Shown: in pieces, positions 4,915-6,709 of the stretch
How positions within the stretch are numbered: the first letter of the stretch is position 1
Layout: each line of letters begins with the position of its first letter
Program-made: the position numbers and the translations under genes
Assembly: GCA_937893485.1 (NCBI GenBank)
Contig: CALBJL010000239.1
Coordinates: forward strand, 1 to 6,709
DNA from: an uncultured bacterium
GTDB taxonomy: Bacteria > Bacillota > Clostridia > Lachnospirales > Lachnospiraceae
Length of the DNA stretch: 6,709 nucleotides
Direction: 5' to 3'
The notes under the pieces: model-generated
Told to the model about the DNA's origin: nothing
Seen by the model: the letters and a program-made list of their open reading frames with translations, nothing else
The model's database searches: none

Positions 4915-5721
4915 ATGGTTGAATTATTTGAAGATCATGTCAGACAATTCGATAGACATTCATCCAAAGGAAATCAGCTAAAATGGGAGTGCGATGGCAT
5001 CTGGTATAAGGCGGATTATACAGGATATGAAGGGCTTGCGGAGTATGTCATATCGCAGCTTTTGAAAAAATCCACCTTAGATAAGAATGAATTTGTCGTA
5101 TATGAGCTGGAACAGATCAAGTATAAGAGACAGATTTTTAACGGTGCAAAAAGTAAAGATTTTCTCAAGGATGATTGGCAGATTGTTACGCTCCAGAGAT
5201 TATATAAAACAAGATATAACAGGAATTTTATGGAAGATGTGTGGCACATTCCTGAAACAGAAGACAGAGTAGAGTTTGTGGTGGAGCAGATAGAACAATT
5301 AACAGAGCTTAAAAATTTTGGTGAGTATTTCAGTAAGCTGCTGACGATTGACGCTTTTTTCTTAAATGAGGACAGGCATATGCATAACATAGCAGTCCTT
5401 ATGAACGGACAGGGAAAAACGGCGCTTTGTCCTTTCTTTGATCAGGGAGCAGGGCTTATGTCAGATACATCGTTGGACTACCCACTCGGTGTCGATCCGA
5501 TGATTATGCTGGGTGAAGTACAGGCAAAGACGGTCTGTGCCAGCTTTGAGGAGGCACTTGATGCAGCGGAAAAGCTGTACGGTTATCACTTGAAGTTTTC
5601 ATTTACAAAGAGTGATGTGAGAAAACTCATAGATAGTACCGGAATCTATTCCGACGAAGAAAAAGGGAGAGTAGAAACGATTATATTTCAACAGATGCGG
5701 AAGTATCAGTATTTGTTTTGA
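4915..5721 (+). CDS. Compact HipA-like (CtkA/HipT-type) serine/threonine kinase
   Basis: This 268-residue cytoplasmic protein has the HipA-kinase core. KGNQLKWECDGIWYKADY (18-35) carries the likely ATP-contacting lysine K32, followed by the helix YEGLAEYVISQLLKKS. The catalytic loop is IDAFFLNEDRHMHN (145-158), with catalytic D153 and metal-binding N158, and the Mg-binding motif is FFDQGAGL (174-181) with D176. All key residues are present, so an active enzyme is expected. E. coli HipA is about 440 residues. This protein lacks the HipA N-terminal subdomain and is closer in size to compact relatives such as HipT or CtkA. Known HipA-type toxins phosphorylate aminoacyl-tRNA synthetases; the target here is unknown. 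The ribosome binding site AGAGGTGA lies inside the end of the HTH gene, 3 bases separate the genes, and a terminator follows, so the pair forms a closed bicistronic module. A signalling rather than toxin role remains possible. Confidence 0.82.
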   Translation: MVELFEDHVRQFDRHSSKGNQLKWECDGIWYKADYTGYEGLAEYVISQLLKKSTLDKNEFVVYELEQIKYKRQIFNGAKSKDFLKDDWQIVTLQRLYKTRYNRNFMEDVWHIPETEDRVEFVVEQIEQLTELKNFGEYFSKLLTIDAFFLNEDRHMHNIAVLMNGQGKTALCPFFDQGAGLMSDTSLDYPLGVDPMIMLGEVQAKTVCASFEEALDAAEKLYGYHLKFSFTKSDVRKLIDSTGIYSDEEKGRVETIIFQQMRKYQYLF

Positions 5722-5725
5722 AAGC

Positions 5726-5770
5726 AATACACCGGAGACCACTGTTTTGGCGGCTTCCGGTGTATTTTAT
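5726..5770 (+). terminator. Intrinsic terminator after the kinase gene, possibly bidirectional
   Basis: AATACACCGGA (5726-5736) and TCCGGTGTATT (5756-5766) are perfect 11-base complements around a 19-base loop. The right arm runs into TTTTAT (5765-5770) for rightward transcripts. It begins 4 bases after the kinase stop and ends 8 bases before the stop of the leftward PilZ gene. Leftward transcripts meet a weaker T-tract (TTGCTTTC), so it may serve both strands. Confidence 0.8.
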
Positions 5771-5778
5771 ACTGGCAA

Positions 5779-6709
5779 TCAGTTTTCCGTCCCCAGCTTT
5801 TCGTTTACATACTCCATAATAGCGGGATCATCATCCGGCATCTGGCAGCCGACAATGTAGACACCTTCGTTTTCCGAACAACGGATGATACGGCCATCCA
5901 GACGGTTGTGGGAAGGCAGATCAAAGTTCTGGATCTCGAGGGAGAGCAGCTCTCCCTTAGCATCGGCAAAAAATTTATCTGCACAGATAAAAGCAAAGCC
6001 GTTGGCGCTGATGTTGTACAACCTGCCGCTATAGCTGTGGTCGGCGACATTGATCCGGCAGGAGTTGGAGATATCCATGCGCGGATATTTCCGGCGGTTG
6101 TTGATCTTCGCCGGTGAATTTACCGTGATCGTATAGCTGGTCGCATCCGAAGCATCGATGGAGACATGGTTCCAGCAATACAGTACATTTCCGGCAGTGA
6201 TCTGGATATTGCAATCGCTTTGTCCCGAAAGTGAAGGGTGATCTTCCAGTGAGATAACCAGCTGATTGTTGTTGTGCCGGAGAAGCTCGCCGCGGTAGGT
6301 CTTTCGGGTAGCACTTCCGGCGGCACTGTCCTTAACAAACAGATCGACCTTCATGCCGGGTACAACATCCTCGATACCCATAAATCCGCCGATACCGAGC
6401 TCGCACATGAGTGCCTCCAATGTCTCCTCAATTTTATCGATGTTGGTCGCGCTCTCGTCGTATTTGCTGACCATCCGTTTGCTCGTCTCGTCAGAATCGG
6501 TCACACAGCTTAGCATTTCAGAAACGATCTGGGAGATCTGCTCCATATTATTTACGAGATGCTGGTTTGAGGTCTCGACCTCTTTCATGGCAGTATCCAC
6601 GACTTCTATATGCTGACCAAGCTGAATGGAGTCAGCATTGATCTGTTCGACATTTTGATCCGTCTGGGTGATTTTCTGTAATGTCTGCTGGATCAGCTCC
6701 AGAGTCTGC
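5779..6709 (-). CDS. Coiled-coil protein with YcgR-like and PilZ c-di-GMP-binding domains (partial)
   Basis: The reading frame is open from the right edge (309 codons visible) to the TGA-type stop at 5779. The start lies outside, and a GTG at 6600 is only internal. The first 100 or so visible residues are helical with heptad spacing (QTLELIQQTLQKITQTDQNV; NNMEQISQIVSEMLSCV; NIDKIEETLEALMCELG), resembling the cytoplasmic coiled coil of methyl-accepting chemotaxis proteins, though no MCP hairpin-tip motif is in view. Next comes a beta-rich domain like the YcgR N-terminal barrel (VVPGMKVDLFV ... YRGELLRHNNNQLVISLEDH). Last is a PilZ domain with both c-di-GMP motifs intact: RKYPR (6079-6093, RxxxR) and NISANG (5998-6015, NxSxxG). 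The protein is therefore expected to bind c-di-GMP and pass a signal to motility or the cell surface. It is convergent with the kinase operon and shares its terminator region. Confidence 0.85.
   Translation of the reverse strand, partial: QTLELIQQTLQKITQTDQNVEQINADSIQLGQHIEVVDTAMKEVETSNQHLVNNMEQISQIVSEMLSCVTDSDETSKRMVSKYDESATNIDKIEETLEALMCELGIGGFMGIEDVVPGMKVDLFVKDSAAGSATRKTYRGELLRHNNNQLVISLEDHPSLSGQSDCNIQITAGNVLYCWNHVSIDASDATSYTITVNSPAKINNRRKYPRMDISNSCRINVADHSYSGRLYNISANGFAFICADKFFADAKGELLSLEIQNFDLPSHNRLDGRIIRCSENEGVYIVGCQMPDDDPAIMEYVNEKLGTEN

Noticed and set aside
5779..6600. GTG at 6600 as the start of the PilZ-domain gene.
   Set aside because: The frame stays open and helical to the window edge with no ribosome binding site before the GTG, so the gene is partial.
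1..6709. CRISPR array, tRNA or rRNA gene, insertion sequence, phage integrase or attachment site.
   Set aside because: No regularly spaced repeats, no transposase or integrase motifs and no cloverleaf-like or rRNA-like sequence were seen on either strand.

Overview
The window looks like chromosomal DNA from a low-to-moderate GC anaerobic Firmicute, most likely a Lachnospiraceae-type Clostridium. The basis is strong AGGAGG-type ribosome binding sites, sigma-A-like promoters, the MATE, LytTR and AAA-ATPase-like families present, and HipA-like kinase and PilZ proteins of clostridial flavour. No RNA gene, IS element, phage gene or CRISPR array was seen.

Layout. (1) 1-86, minus strand: the first 28 codons of an exported protein with a clear signal peptide, divergent from (2) a complete MerR-family regulator with a GyrI-like effector domain (223-1035), which has a good promoter and a 58-base leader. 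(3) Convergent with it, with stop codons only 4 bases apart, is a minus-strand bacteriohemerythrin fused to a CheC/CheX-like domain (1040-1954). (4) 1955-2338 has no gene. It holds a second, nearly identical copy of the MerR leader (2124-2180), now followed by a three-codon open frame, plus a 14-base palindrome and a possible promoter. (5) 2339-4214 is a gene graveyard. It contains, in order, the N-terminus of an AAA-ATPase-like protein, a MATE transporter that lost its centre, a Walker A scrap of an ABC ATPase, the C-terminal half of a LytTR DNA-binding domain, a small membrane protein (DUF3021-like) that seems cut short, and a second MATE transporter with an in-frame TGA and a large in-frame internal deletion. 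(6) 4298-5770 is an intact, self-contained two-gene module: an HTH protein with an extra conserved C-terminal domain and a compact HipA-like kinase. They are driven by one promoter carrying two copies of a 17-base palindrome and closed by a hairpin terminator. (7) 5779-6709, minus strand: the C-terminal part of a coiled-coil protein ending in a YcgR-like barrel and a PilZ c-di-GMP-binding domain.

How it fits together. The MerR gene and the two MATE remnants suggest a former drug-efflux locus, with the regulator now separated from its likely target. The duplicated leader suggests the locus was once duplicated. The HTH-kinase pair has the layout of a toxin-antitoxin or signalling module with autorepression and is the most interesting intact system here. 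The hemerythrin-CheX and PilZ proteins both point to oxygen or c-di-GMP control of motility, but they are separate transcription units. All family assignments come from motif recognition and memory of family sequences; no database search was run.
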